Shown: positions 1 through 11,883 of the stretch, one piece after another | Layout: each line of letters begins with the position of its first letter | Position numbering within the stretch: position 1 is the first letter of the stretch | Assembly: GCA_010093515.1 (NCBI GenBank) | Contig: MU001674.1 | Span: 544,246 to 608,245 of the forward strand | Source of the DNA: Lineolata rhizophorae | Taxonomy: Eukaryota; Ascomycota; Dothideomycetes; Lineolatales; Lineolataceae | DNA: 64,000 nt | Direction of reading: 5' to 3' | Translations under genes and position numbers: made by a program | The notes under the pieces: generated by a model | The model's input: the letters and a program-made list of their open reading frames with translations, nothing else | Databases searched by the model: none | What the model was told of the DNA's origin: nothing

Positions 1-1727
1 TACATAGCACCACCTAGCTTAAACCAGATCGAGCGGCCAGGGGGGAGTTGGTGGAGGAAGTGGAATTGGTCTGCGGCACTTGCAGACGGAAACCGCAGAC
101 AAACAAGACGAACCCAGACCAGAACGACCATTCCCGGATCCGTCGCGCTGCGCTTGGAGGGGGGGGTGGGCGATATGCCCGGAAACGGGTTAACCGCGCC
201 TCCATCCTCTTCCCTTCCCCTCGCTCTTTCTGCCTTGCCTACGTGCCCTCCTCTCCCTGGCTCGTAGATGCATACTACGCGCATACACACATCCTAGTAC
301 CTGAACCCAACCCGCTCTCGTCGCGGACAAGCCCGACCGCGCTCTCCGCACGAGCCATCGTCAACGTCCCCCCAGCGGGTCAGGTGCCGCGGGGCCTTTT
401 TCCCCTTGGCCGCTTCCCCCTTTCTCTACGTATACGTACAGGTACAGGTAGGCAGAGACCACGTACAGCGGCCAGTCCAACCAGTTAGCCCCGTCCCTGC
501 AGGACATCATCCGATGAACTGGGGACATGAGGGACGAAGGGGGGGAAGGGGCCGCGCCCACGCATCGCACCATCAGGCTGTCCTGCCCCTCTCGTCGACG
601 CCCGCGCCATCACCACCCGCCCAGTCTTTCCCGGCCGCCAGAGCCCCACTCCGTCCTTGCTGTCCGTCCGTCCTTCCTTCCTCGCTCTCGATCTGAGAAG
701 TTGCCCGGGAGGGGCACGCCGCCGGTAGTGGCTCTTCGTATGTCTGGACTGCTTGGCTTGGGCGTGCTCGTCCTGTTCGTCACGCGCGCGCCCCCAAAGT
801 CCTCGATCTTGCTTGTCGCAGTCTGCTGTCTCTGGGTGGACGGGCTGCGGGGACGAGGAGGTATATGCTCTCTCCCGCGCTAACGCTCTCGTAATTGGCC
901 AAGGTCGATATCGGGGGACCGGCAGGGGGGATTCGATGACGGGTATCATTTGCACCTTTGCCTGATGCCCCCGATATTCGATGGTGGTTAGTCCTGTTCC
1001 TACGTAGTAGATTGAAAGCCTAAAGGGATTGCTGTTGCCAATGAATCCAAATGCGATATTGGGAGTCTGGGTAGTAGTATGTACAATGAACAATGAAATG
1101 CCAATACTAAAAGATACTTTTCCAATTTCAACTGCTGCATGTGTTCTATGTCTAGTGAAGAAACAAAAAAGCCACTGCCTAGCTTACACCAAAGGGCTGG
1201 CCCACGACCGTGCAGAACCGACGAGTCAGAATGTGAAGATCATCAGGTCATAGTGATCGGACAAAGGCCACACGCCAATCATCATCACACGGCGGCCTTT
1301 AGGATGAAAGCAAGGGTCGAAAGAAAGATCATGAAAGACAACAGATGTGAACGCCCGCAAACCACGCGCCGCTCTAGTGTGAAAAGCGAATCCATTTTCC
1401 TGAGCTCAAACAAGGTATATGGTGGACGCTGAATGTAGAGCAGAAAAACCTTGGAAGGAAACCCAAACCCATCCCCGCTATTACACTCTTTTTTTTTCCC
1501 CTAGCCAACGAGAAGAAAACAAGAAAGCAAAAGGCCATAATCATACACTTCATATACTACGTACGTCACGCGCAATGCGTGTTGTGTGCGTTTTCAGCCC
1601 CAGCCCAGCCAGCCACAACCCGCCCGAACCTACTGTCGTACACACCACCACACGAACAACGCATCCCGGCCGCCAACAACAACACATCTCGCAGGGCGCC
1701 CACCCCCCCTTCCCCAATTCCGCCCCA
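1..1727. other. Intergenic region left of the histidine kinase
   Basis: No conserved gene is visible. The first 900 bases are GC-rich with pyrimidine-rich tracts on the + strand (around 590-700), as in fungal promoters or leaders. TACGTA palindromes lie at 427-432, 433-438, 1001-1006 and 1558-1563. The longest open frame, on the minus strand at 485-1093, begins at a non-ATG codon and reads as low-complexity Arg/Ser/Gly, so I take it as chance. The right part should hold the 3' UTR of the kinase gene, which ends at 1728. Confidence 0.6.
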
Positions 1728-4700
1728 TCAGTCCCTCCCGTCGTCGGACTCCAACGATGCGTTACGCGGTGTAACGGTGACATCGGACTCGAAGTTCCTC
1801 GCGGGCCTCAGCGGCGGCCGCGACGGCGAGGCCCGCGACGAGGACGCGACGTCCAGCGACGAAGGCGGCGCGCCCAGCACGGGCGCCGTGCTGTCGGCGC
1901 TGCTCTGTGCGCGGGTGTCGCGGCTGCCCTGCGCCGCCACCATGGACGAGTCCGACACCACGCCGGTGGTGTCCGCGCCGTCGACGCCTTGGCCGCCGTC
2001 GCCGTCGCCGCCGCCGCCGCTGACGGCCATCTCCTCGCTCTCCTGCTGGTCCGCGAACTTGTGCATGTTCTCGAGCGTGAGGGCGTGCGACGGGCCGCCG
2101 CTGCGCTGGCTCTGCGAGATGCCAGCGCCGGCCTCGGTCGCGCGCGGGTTCTCGCCCACAGACATCAACTTGTCGTCTCGCAGCGAGGACGCCTTCTCGT
2201 TGGTCCGCACCCGTCTAGACAGACGAGCGTTGTCGCTGCCGCCGCCGCCGCCACCACCACCACCACCGCTGCCACCGCTGCCACCACTGTCGGCCGACTT
2301 GGCCGCTGGTGGCTTGGAGCCCAGTGTCGTCGCACGTGGGCCCCTCTTCTTGAACTCCATGCGCGACAGCTTGTCCTCCACGTCCGTGTCCGAGTCCGAC
2401 GACAGCTGCGCGGCGCTCCAATCGAAGGAGCGGAAGTCGGGTGATATGCCATCCTGCTTGCCTGGGTCGAGGAGAGGAGGGAGGCCGGGCTGGGGCATCG
2501 CTGAGCTCGATGACTGTGATGCCGGCGGCGGTCTCGTCCGTTCCACAAGCACCGTTTCCTGTCTCTGGTTGCCTTCGATCGCCCATTTCACAAGCATCTT
2601 TTCCAACAGGCGTGGCTTGACTGGTTTGGCCAGATAGTCGTCCATGCCGGCGCGCTGGCACTTCTCGCGGTCCCCTTGGATGGCAGATGCGGTCATGGCT
2701 ATAATTGGAATGTTGCGGATCAGAGGATGGCTCTTGAAGGGCTCTTGGGACCTTATGATGCGAGAGGCATCGTAGCCGGACATCACTAGACGTGTCGGTT
2801 AGCTTTCCGCCATCACTGCATCCGAAGTTGTAGTTGTCGTAGGTCGAGTTGATCAACGGGCAGATCAATACAAGGAACACGCAGACTTACCAGGCATCTG
2901 AACATCCATCAAAATTATGTTGGTTGGAGGATGGTTGGAACTCGACTCGTTCAATAAGTATGAAAGCGCCTCATTTCCATCCCAGACGGCGTCGACAGAG
3001 AATCCGAGCTTCGAGATAGTCCTCAAGGCGATCTGCTGATTCACAGAACTGGAAACAGGTCAGCGTGCTATTCGCCAAACCTAAGCTAGGAGCTCCTTAC
3101 TTGTCTTCAACCACGAGTACGTGAATATTTTTGCGCTCCTCTTTCGGCAATTCTGGGTACTCAGAAATTGAATTCGCGACTGATGGCTTACGAAGGCCAG
3201 CGGCTGGCGGCGGCTTTCCGGGAGCAACACCCCGTGTCTCCGGGGCGGCAGGAGGCGACTCCAGTTCTGAGCTGCCGCACGAGACAGACGCATCGGACTG
3301 TAGCCTGTCTGGAATGGGTGCCATATCTATGAACTGAGATTCTTTGTTTGACGCCGGGGCACGGTTGAACGGGATCCAGAACGTGGCAATAGTGCCCGAG
3401 CCCGTCTTAGAGTCTAAGGTTATTTCGCCGTGCATCAGCTCGACCAAGTTCTTGCTGATCGCAAGCCCCAGACCTGTGCCGCCAAACTTTCGAGCGGTAG
3501 AGGAATCAGCTTGACTAAAAGGCTGAAATAAACGCGGGCGCACTTCCTCGGCGATCCCAATGCCGGTGTCTTCAATGACGAATTGCACAGTGACTGTCTC
3601 CTTGGACTCGTCTATGATTGTTGCAGACAGTTTTACATGGCCCTCGGATGTGAACTTGATGCTATTCGTCAATATGTTAGTGAGAATCTGTCTTAGGCGG
3701 CCCGGGTCGCCCATCACTCTCAAATCGCTTTCGACTTCTGGCTGTACGTCGCTTTCGTAGGCCAAGTTCTTTCTTGAGGCAGCAAACGAGAGCATCTTGT
3801 TCACGTCTCGCAGTACCACAGAAATGCTAAACTGCACTTCTTCTACATCTAATCTTCCAGATTCAACCTTTGAGAGATCCAAGATATCGTTGATAACGGT
3901 TAGCAGCGCATTGGCAGAACGCTGGACGTTCTCGGCACACTCGCGTTGTTCTGCGTCGAGTTGCGTATCCAGTAGCAGTTCAGCCATGCCGATAACGCCC
4001 GCAATTGGCGTTCTTATCTCGTGAGACATGTTTGCAAGGAACTGGCTCTTCATTCTGCTCGCTTCTTTTGCAGCTGTAGCATTTGCGAGAAGCTTTGTCT
4101 TCTCTTTTTCCTGCTTCTGAAGCTCGGCCTGACGTGTTCGGGTCTCAGTGATGTCAATGCTGACGGCGACAACACCGTCGACAAATAGATCCCCCTCAAT
4201 ACCACCATGACGGGTCTGATTGTACTGGGGAACAAGCCGGGTACGATACCATCGGTCGCCATCAGTACGCATGGCAAATACCTCGTCGGTGCTTTCGCCC
4301 TTGAGGACACGTTCCATCGGCTCTCGAATGATTTTAATATCATTATTCGGGTGATACGAGCTAATGACCTCGTAAATGTTCTTCCCGAGTATGTCCTTTG
4401 GCTCTTCAAGTTCTTTGTTGTTCCACATCTGATAACCCTCCAGAAAAGTGATTTTTCGCTGTTCATTGACCTCCCATACTGAGATTTTCGTATGTTCGAT
4501 TACGCGCTGAAGTTTCTCTCTCGCCCGTCTCGCTTCCTGCCTTGCCTCAACGAGCTCGTGGATGTCGGTGCAAGTCCCAAACCACTTAACGATCGCGCCG
4601 TCGTCGCCGTAGAATGGGACCGCTCGCCCCAACATCCATCGCCAATCGCCATCATGGCGTCTACAGCGATATTCCGTGATGTACTCCTCTCCGCTTGCTA

Positions 4701-6271
4701 GAGAGTGGTACCAACGCGCCTCCGTTGCAGGCAGATCGTCCGGATGGAATGCGTTCCTCCACCCTTCGCCCAGGCACTCCTCTTCAGTGAGTCCGGTGTA
4801 GTCGTACCACCGTTGCGAAAACCACTCGTGGCTTCCAAACGAGTCTGTTATCCACACCATCACTGGGCCGAGGTTCGCAATGCAAGCGTATAGAAATTGT
4901 CGTTCGTTTTCCTCCGTCTGTGCAGCGATTCGACGCGAGTATTCGGTGACATCCTTGAAAATGATCAGCCCTCCAAGAGTTTCGCCGCTCTTTTCGTCTT
5001 TGATCGGCTGGCCAATGACATCAAAAATGATCTTGGCAGAGGTTTTGGGATGCCTCATCCCAACTCGTCGACCCTCGAACCTCTTCCCACTGCGACATAT
5101 CTCAAGGATGGGAATTTCGTCAGTGGCCAGCTCTCGCTGGAAATCTTCCGTCCAGATTTTGTATTGCGAGAGGAACTCTCTTGGATCCAAGCTCCTGATC
5201 TCTGTCGATTCTGGTAGTAACCTCAAAATGGCTTTGTTGGGCACACCAAAGCTTTCATCCTTCCACATTGCGTATGCGGGCATGTTCATCGAATACAGAA
5301 TAGCATCTTTGAGCTCAGTGCGCTTTCGAAAAACTGAAGGAGCGGATGGCTTTGCCGACTGGGAAGGGGGCGCGTGTGGTGGAAAGTGAGGACCTTGAGA
5401 GACAAAGGGGTCAGGAGTCATAACAGCTGAACGCCCCGAGCGGGAGCTTGCCGTAGACGAGGCCGATGGCGTTCCCGACGCGAGGGCCCCGGTACCAGCG
5501 AATGTGTGGACCCGAGAAATTGGACGTCGAGATGCGGGTTGATGGGGCGCGTGGGCGCCAGGACAGGAGCCAGTAAAAGTCAAGGAGAAATACTGCTCGT
5601 CACCAAAAGGCCAAACCGATATTATTAAATTGGCCTGTATTGGATTTATGTCGCTTCCAAAAAGTTTGTCCTTGAGCGCCGTGGGATGCGCGATTGTCTC
5701 GTGGTTAGGAGAGATGACGACCTCTACCGAGACGTCGTAAGCCATTGTCTGAAAGGGGCTCAAGCAGCTTTGCTTCGATTGTGATGCGTCATTTCTGGCT
5801 TTGGATGCTTGGTCGAGAATTCCGTTGAGGAAGTCCTACAAATGCGCTTCGTTAGCTCAACCATATTTCACGGAAGTGCGCTTCGCATGGGGTTCTTACA
5901 TCCCAGGAGATCCACATGGGCGAGCCCTCTTGAAGAATCTCGATTCCAACGTCGTTCATGGTCTGACCCCTCAATCGGTCGGCAATAGCCAGCGCGTTGG
6001 TCGCTTCATCAATGGCCACCGCGCTAGCAGCAAGGCCCATACCTAGCAGTCTTCCCATAGCCTCGTTGGCCAAGACGATCGTCTTCTGCGATGACAGGAT
6101 GAGGATCGGGACAGGGAGGTACTGCATCGCCGTGAACGACGTCGCGAACATCGGCTGCGTAGGACGTGTGCGGATCGAGAGACGCTTGCCGGGCGGCGTG
6201 CCGGGCGAGCCGGGGCTTTGGTTATTGGAGTCGATGTATTCATCTTGGCCTGAAGCTTCTACCTCCTCCAT
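1728..6271 (-). CDS. PAS-domain hybrid histidine kinase (HisKA-HATPase-REC)
   Basis: Two-component sensor kinase that should autophosphorylate on His and pass phosphate to its own receiver domain, feeding the fungal phosphorelay (Ypd1, then Ssk1/Skn7). Exons on the minus strand: 6271-5900, 5835-3101, 3048-2891, 2785-1728; all three introns have GTAAG donors and TAG/CAG acceptors and the phases close, giving 1440 aa. Visible parts: an N-terminal PAS-like segment (about residues 50-110), a classical PAS/PAC (about 450-560, with WFSQRWYDYTGL), another PAS-like segment, the H-box NMSHEIRTP with His729, the N-box DPGRLRQILTNILTNSIKFT, the G-boxes DTGIGI and GGTGLGLAI (about 910), then REC with VVEDN, phospho-acceptor Asp1084 in ILMDVQMP, and the Lys of LAKPVKP. 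A roughly 280-residue Ser/Gly-rich tail follows. No transmembrane segment is seen, so it is probably cytosolic. The architecture fits Fos-1/TcsA-like fungal kinases, but I cannot fix the group. Confidence 0.9.
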
Positions 6272-7876
6272 AATCGCGACAACGACGGCGGGAACAGATC
6301 TCTGCTTCTTTGTCCGGGCGAATCTGCTGCAGGAAGCATTTCTCGAAGCGCCGGCGTCCTTCCTTTGTTCTCGTATGGGCTACCAAGAACTGGAGGTGGG
6401 CGTTCGACAGCTGAACAACGAGCAGAAAGGTTCCTTTCAGACGTTGCACGATCGAAGAGGTATATTGGTGGCGCCGTCGCGCCCTACGGAGTGAAATATG
6501 TCGGGAAATGAGGTCGAAAACGGTATCTCGAATAGGTAGTCGCGATCATGGAAACGTTCGAATCTTAGTAGAAAGGAACCAGTTTGTGGTTGGGCGCGGC
6601 CGGAAGCGGCTCCCAGACGTAGATCGCACCAGGGACGCGGAGTGTTCTAGAACCCGCTTGGCAAGGTCTTTAGCAGTCCATCGCGAAAGTGCGAATGCCG
6701 TGCCACGAAGACGAACGCGAAAGCAACAACTCACGACGGTCCGCGTCGCACGGTCGGGGGGCGCTCGAGGAAATAGACGAGCGCTATAGGTAAGCCCAGG
6801 AGCAATTACGCCATGGGCCGTAGATACGACTGTGGCTTAAAAGAAGCCCGGCACGCCGTACCGGTATGTAAGCGTTGGGAAGGCGGCATCGTTCGCTATG
6901 ACGTCGCCCGCACAGGCTCGTCGCGCGATGTATCTCCACAGGCCCAGGGTCCGCCGCGGTCCCTGCGCGCCGTAAGAGGCAACGGCGGCGGCGCATTTCG
7001 CCCGCTATTGGCCGCGCATGTCCAAGTGGAGATGCTGTATTCGGCGCGCGGAAGCACAGGATCTGCAAGTTCCTCGCTTGGGAGCTGCCAAGCGCTGGGG
7101 ACTTGGTCGTTTCCATCCGTATGCGGTACCTGTTTGATCCAGTGAGGCGGCCTCAACGAACAGCGTAGCACACGAGAGGCGTCCTCTCTTCGCTTGAAAC
7201 GGGCAGCTCCGCGCGTCGCAATGCTGTCAGATGCTCTACGAGTGGCTTCGGGGGCCAGGTGCGTCCATAAGCTCTGCAACGACTCAAAACGTCATGCCGT
7301 GCATGCTGCCCTATCCTGGCCTATCCAAACGCTATTAGCACCACATCCTAGCTAACTTCAAACCAGAGTGGCGGGTCAGGAAAAGGCCAGACTGAAGTAC
7401 ATTGCTCCGGGGCCCTGTTATTGGCCCTTCCCAATGGAGAAAGCATAGCTTTGGTACGAGACGATAGATTCGCAATGATCCGATAGTGGGCTTGGAAATG
7501 CTGCCGTCGCCTATGACGATAGAGGGTTCGTGTGGTACGATCCCAAGACGGGGGCAACGATGTAATTTGGCCCGGCGCCAAGCCTCACAGCCCCACGCCT
7601 CCCCGCACCATCTAGACCTGTCGGTACAGTCTCGTGAGTCTCTATTACTCTATCTACAACAACAATCCCGAGAGCAATTGCCGTGCGGACAGAAGAATAC
7701 ATCCCGACCTGATGCATTCCAGCCGCGAATACCGAAATAAATATCAGTTTTGGATTTTCCCTCAAAAGAGAAGACATCACCTGTGCCTTTCCACCGCCTA
7801 GTATCTTCGCGCGAAGCCGGGTCGAACTCCGGGGCCCCAGAATGGTCGGCCAGGAACAATGCATAGTAACGCCGAG
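6272..7876. other. Intergenic: promoter of the kinase and 3' flank of the zinc-finger gene
   Basis: About 1.6 kb between two minus-strand genes. Several overlapping open frames of 60-130 codons exist on both strands, but none has a convincing ATG, consistent splice sites or a family signature. The part near 6300-6500 is the likely 5' leader and promoter of the histidine kinase. No repeat or RNA gene is evident. Confidence 0.5.
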
Positions 7877-9576
7877 CTACTGGGTGTCATCATCCCACAG
7901 CGACTCGCTCGTAACTTTTGTCTCTAAAATGTCATGATGCGCCATTTGAATATGCTCCTTCCATTCTTCCAAGTGTGAGAACCTGGACTGACAACCCGTG
8001 TGCGGGCAAGCCTTCGACTCATGTGCGTTCGAATGCAGAGAGAGCTCTGCTAAACTATTAAATCGCTGTGTGGTGTTAGCTGCAGATGCCGCCTCATCTT
8101 CCAAAGATGTCCAATATGGGCCCGTCTTACCTCGTGGCAACTGATCCACGGACAGTGGAAGATTGGCGGGTGTGAAGTCTCCTCGTCTTGTTGGCTGTTG
8201 ATGCCGTTCCTTTGCGCACTCGAGCTTGGTTGACGATGCGATTGATAATGTTCATGGTGCTGATCCAAGTCCATTTGAGCGGACTCATTCTCGGAGAAAT
8301 TTTGATGTCGTTCCTGCTGCATCTGTTGCATCTGATTGAAAGCGTGAAGGCTTGGCAATCCAAAGCGATTCTCGTACGCTTGAGGCTGACCTAATAGCCC
8401 CCAACTCCCAGCTTGTGCTAAATCATGTTGTTGTTGGTTGAGATTCTCCGCTTCGTACTGTTCCTTTTGCAGGCCATTGGAATGCGAGGCCTGGAATCGA
8501 TCGAATCCGTTCTTGTCTAATCCATAGGCAAGTCCTGCTTCGCCAGTTCCAGGCACAGAGCCACTGGTTATTCCCGTTGAATCCGCATTCTGCACGACAT
8601 GGCCTAGAATCATCCGCAGCCGTGCAACGGCCGATGTGTCCACCCGGGCCGGGTCATTCTTCACTTTCTCAAGCTGCTCTCGAGCTTGTTTCACAACTGG
8701 GAGCATGTCTCCCCATACTTCATCCGTGTACCGGCAAAGCACGTCCTCCCAGTCGGATATCCAGCTTCCAGAAGGACTCGGTGAAGAAATATGCAAATCT
8801 TGTTGGTCGAAATTCGGTCGCAAATTCAAGGGATTTTCCGGAGACATCTGCTGGTGAACAGGAGGTGGTGGTAAAGGCGCCCGCATCCTATCTTCGGCCT
8901 GCTTTTCCTCGGGAGAGAAGTTATGCGTAAACAGACCCGCTACGCCTTCGTCCGTTACGTCTTCTTCCATCGGGTCTGAAGGCATCGTGTCGGCCGCAAA
9001 GCTCGGATCCGACAGCAATCGCGAGACCTCCGCGCCATCGTCGTAGCCCATCGATTGGACAGGTCCACCACTGAATACTTGCTTCCCAGTTCTTGGGCCA
9101 GCGAGTCCGTTGCTAGCGATGCTAGATTCAAACTCGGTTCTCCAATCTCCATTAAAGGTCGGCGGTTCGTAGGGCGCGGATTGTAGTCGCCTGTCATCTA
9201 AGAAGTTCTCTAGCTCTCCAGGTACCTCATGTTGGAAGGCACTGCTGTAGAAGCCATTACGAAAGCCCTTAGTGGGCTGCAAACTCCCCGAGTCATCGTA
9301 ACGGTTGCCTGCACTAGCTCCTCTAATCCTAGAGGGGAGCTGCTCTTTCCAATGGGACGGCCCGGATGACACGGTCGCTCCGCTCGCCTTACCAGAACCA
9401 GATGTCGCCGCTGCTAAATCACCATTGCCCGCGCTCCCAATAAGTTCGCGCGACAGTCCAGAGGCGGACGCTGCAATTCTGGAAGCCATCGACGCATCGG
9501 AGTCGTTGTGCTGAGGTTTCTTGGCGGGGCTTCGCTGTGGCGGTCCGGGCGACATCCGATCCTCAGGCACGGTCAT
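7877..9576 (-). CDS. C2H2 zinc-finger protein with two C-terminal fingers
   Basis: Predicted nuclear protein of unknown role, 544 aa. Exon 1 is 9576-8131 and exon 2 is 8065-7877, joined by a phase-0 intron (GTAAGA donor, ACACAG acceptor). Splicing builds the first finger: CPWISCHE at the end of exon 1 joins RFNSLAELSLH at the start of exon 2 to give C-x4-C-x12-H-x3-H (Cys475, Cys480, His493, His497). A second finger follows, C502-x4-C507-x12-H520-x4-H525. Without the splice the first finger is lost, which supports the intron. The long N-terminal part is disordered (Ser/Gly/Gln/Asn-rich). A central helix-like segment, DWEDVLCRYTDEVWGDMLP, looks conserved in style. The start ATG at 9576 is the first of the frame. 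A transcription factor or chromatin protein is plausible, but the target is unknown. Confidence 0.8.
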
Positions 9577-9863
9577 GCTGCTAGGCCCTCGTCATGTCCC
9601 CTCGCCGTCCAACGTTTGCCGAGGGTCAAAGGGCAGAGAGCTCCCAGAATTGTGCCAAAGGTCGATGAACTTGCCGGCTCGAGGGAAGAAGGATGCAAAG
9701 GAAAAAAGCGTTCAAGGCGGGTTGGGCGCGACGGTTTGCCACAGGTTACACAATTGCGGTCCAACGAGAAGAGTCGTTTATGAGCTGACAAGTTGTGCGG
9801 TTATGGCGGAATCTAGAGCTCCATTCGGGTAATGGACGCCGGCCGGGCAGTGTGGGGGACGCG

Positions 9864-9935
9864 GATAGCGGTACTATAGCTTGGTAGATGCGCTTGCCAG
9901 GGTGCCGTGGCCCTGTTCGAATCCTTTGCGGGGCG
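9864..9935 (+). other. tRNA-like pol III promoter relic (Gly-GCC-like)
   Basis: An A-box-like TAGCTTGGTAGA (9877-9888) is followed by TTGCCAG, which would suit an anticodon loop with GCC, and then by a near-perfect B-box TGTTCGAATCC (9914-9924). The order and spacing resemble a tRNA with a shortened D arm. The T stem and acceptor stem do not pair, so a functional tRNA is unlikely. It may be a decayed tRNA or a tRNA-derived fragment. Confidence 0.2.
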
Positions 9936-10808
9936 ATGTTTCCGGCCCACTTGAAGGCTCACGTGATTTCCGCCTCTAAACAACATCCGCCTGAATTGTA
10001 GGAGATACGCACGTCAGGTTCAAAACGGCATCTATATATACGATGTGCTTGTCCTATCAAGCTCTGGCAGAAATTTGTTTCTTGCAAAAGTAAAATACCT
10101 CCTTGACTACTGAAGGCAGCTGGGCGCTTTCCGTCAGTGCGCGAGCACGTGAGGACTGGCCAGACCTCGGCGGGACGTCATCCGAACTCCGGATCTCCCC
10201 GCAGACCGCCGGGTTCCGATCGGGGGAACCCGGCTAAGGAAACCCGGTTGGCTACTTACCGAGACTACATGTACTGATGCCCCGCCTGGCGTCTCCTCTC
10301 CTAATCGCTTTCAACTTCAACGCTCGCGTCAAAATGCATCCACCCGTATGCTTAAGATTTTGGATGGCGAAATTCTGGGATGTCAGCGAAATTTCACCCT
10401 CTCCTACGACTCGGTCTATCCAGCACTTCTAAAAGGAAATGCAAGGCGACCAATCGTGGGCGGATCCTACCTGTACCGCGGAATTCCTGTTTGGCCCGGG
10501 TGGCGTTTGGCATAGGGTCAAGATTATTGCACCGCCCCCGATACGGTGCAGGTTTTACACTGGCAATACTGCATCGGTGATCTAGAACTGGTTCAATCTG
10601 ATTTTGTTCATTGCTATCCAAAGATACGACCTAGATGCACCAGTATCTTGATTCTTTGTCCCGTCCGTAGCATTTCATGGCGCTACATCTTCAACCAATA
10701 TGCAGGAGACGTTCATTTCTGGCTGTCCCTTTGACGTGTTAGTCCAAAGCGGCCGCAATTCAGGCAACCGGGGTCCTTCACCTGATCAATGCGGCGTGAA
10801 GTCCTAGG

Positions 10809-11232
10809 TTATTGCCTGGAACATGTCCGGCTTCGGATAATGGCGTCTAGTCGGTCCAGTTCCTCACGTATCTGTTGTTCGGAACGGTGAGGCCTAGGCG
10901 CGTTCCAAAATTCGTCTCGTCGATCCTCAAGGAGCCATTGTTCAAGGCTTGGTTTGACGTCGCTCATAGCCGGGGCGGTCCAACCAATCCGAGAGATCAA
11001 CGTTTGTGGAGGTACAACTCCATCTAACTGACGGCCCTGTCATGCCAACAGTCAGAAATGCTCTGTGTCCAACAGTTGGGCGACTTACCTGAATGATTAG
11101 CTTAGGGCCTAGATGGGAACCAAAGTTTTGTTGGACGGGCATTTTCAGTCGGGAGCCCACGGTAAATGACTTTCGAGGCGTTTTTCTTCTTGTTGGGCGT
11201 TCCAAACACCCAAATTTTCTCCTCCGTGTCAA
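10809..11232 (-). CDS. Putative small spliced gene, charged helical C-terminus
   Basis: No family recognised. The last exon, 11036-10809 (75 codons plus stop), reads like real protein: PSLEQWLLEDRRDEFWNAP, then RSEQQIREELDRLDAIIRSR, an amphipathic, probably coiled-coil helix. It is preceded by a 52-nt intron (11088-11037) with a consensus GTAAGT donor, a CTGAC branch site and an ACAG acceptor, phase 0 on both sides. The upstream exon ends ...KLIIQ at 11089. Its 5' part is unresolved: one frame runs open to a TTG at 11232. Another frame in the same stretch (with DTEEKIWVFGTPNKKK) looks more protein-like and could join through a second intron with acceptor at 11109. No clear ATG is found, so this may be a relic. 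Confidence 0.35.
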
Positions 11233-11330
11233 GTTGGTATTGCGAGCAGTCGGACGGAGAGTAATACAACCACTGTTTTATCTGCGCGGGCAGAGATCTT
11301 CTTTTCTAGGGGTGAACCACTCTAGGTTAG

Positions 11331-11558
11331 CCGTGGCGGCATAGCTTCCTGCAAGAAACATTGCCTGTCTATCCAATGCTCGAGGCCTTTGCAATGACAT
11401 CTATTGCAGACGAGCTGAAGCGTGCCGGAGTCGGTTTGCCTTGCATATATCCAGACAGGGATTACACGATTCGCGATGGAAAGGCGTCAGCAGACTGGCT
11501 TTATGGGCCGCTGCTGACCGCGGGTTCATCCCCTAGATCGGGGCTTAGACGACCGTAA
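11331..11558 (+). other. Coding-like open segment without clear start
   Basis: A 75-codon open stretch on the + strand reads like a piece of a globular protein (for example PVYPMLEAFAMTSIADELKR and LPCIYPDRDYTIRDG). It follows a stop codon at 11328-11330, has no upstream ATG, and ends at a TAA at 11556. It is divergent from the coding-like model at 10809-11232. The family was not recognised. It could be one exon of a gene or a gene fragment. Confidence 0.25.
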
Positions 11559-11818
11559 CTAAGGTTACGTCTTCATTCGATTTACAGAAAGCCATTGCGC
11601 TATACCGTACTAGTACATTCTCCCTTTCTCTCCACAGTTCAGAATCTTAGCTCGGGGTTCTATATCAATATTTTCGCTAGTTTTCTTGCCTTCAAAGGAC
11701 CCGGGCTCCTTTGCACGGAGAAATATTAAGCTCACAACCGCGCCGCTGCTAGTAACTAGTGCTAGCAGGGCGTGAAGCACACGAGCCATTTCCATTACCT
11801 GTCTCATAGCTACTACAC

Positions 11819-11883
11819 GTGGGATGGGTGGGGGAACTCTGCCTAGCGGGCGTGGGATGGGTGGGGAAACTCTGCCAGAGGGC
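11819..11883. repeat. Tandem duplication, 33/32 bp, two copies
   Basis: Two adjacent near-identical units, each starting GTGGGATGGGTGGGG and continuing through AACTCTGCC, at 11819-11851 and 11852-11883. A third copy begins (GTGG) and breaks off. G-rich on the + strand. Confidence 0.8.

Noticed and set aside
485-1093. 202-codon open frame on the minus strand
   Set aside because: Begins at a non-ATG codon, low-complexity Arg/Ser/Gly composition in GC-rich DNA, no family signature.
1579-2637. 352-codon open frame antisense to the histidine kinase tail
   Set aside because: Mirror of the Ser/Gly-rich coding tail on the other strand; the kinase frame continues from REC and is the real one.
7511-7864. 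Protein-like open frames just downstream of the zinc-finger gene (also 7650-7859)
   Set aside because: No ATG context, no splice partner, two frames equally open; best explained as 3' flank.
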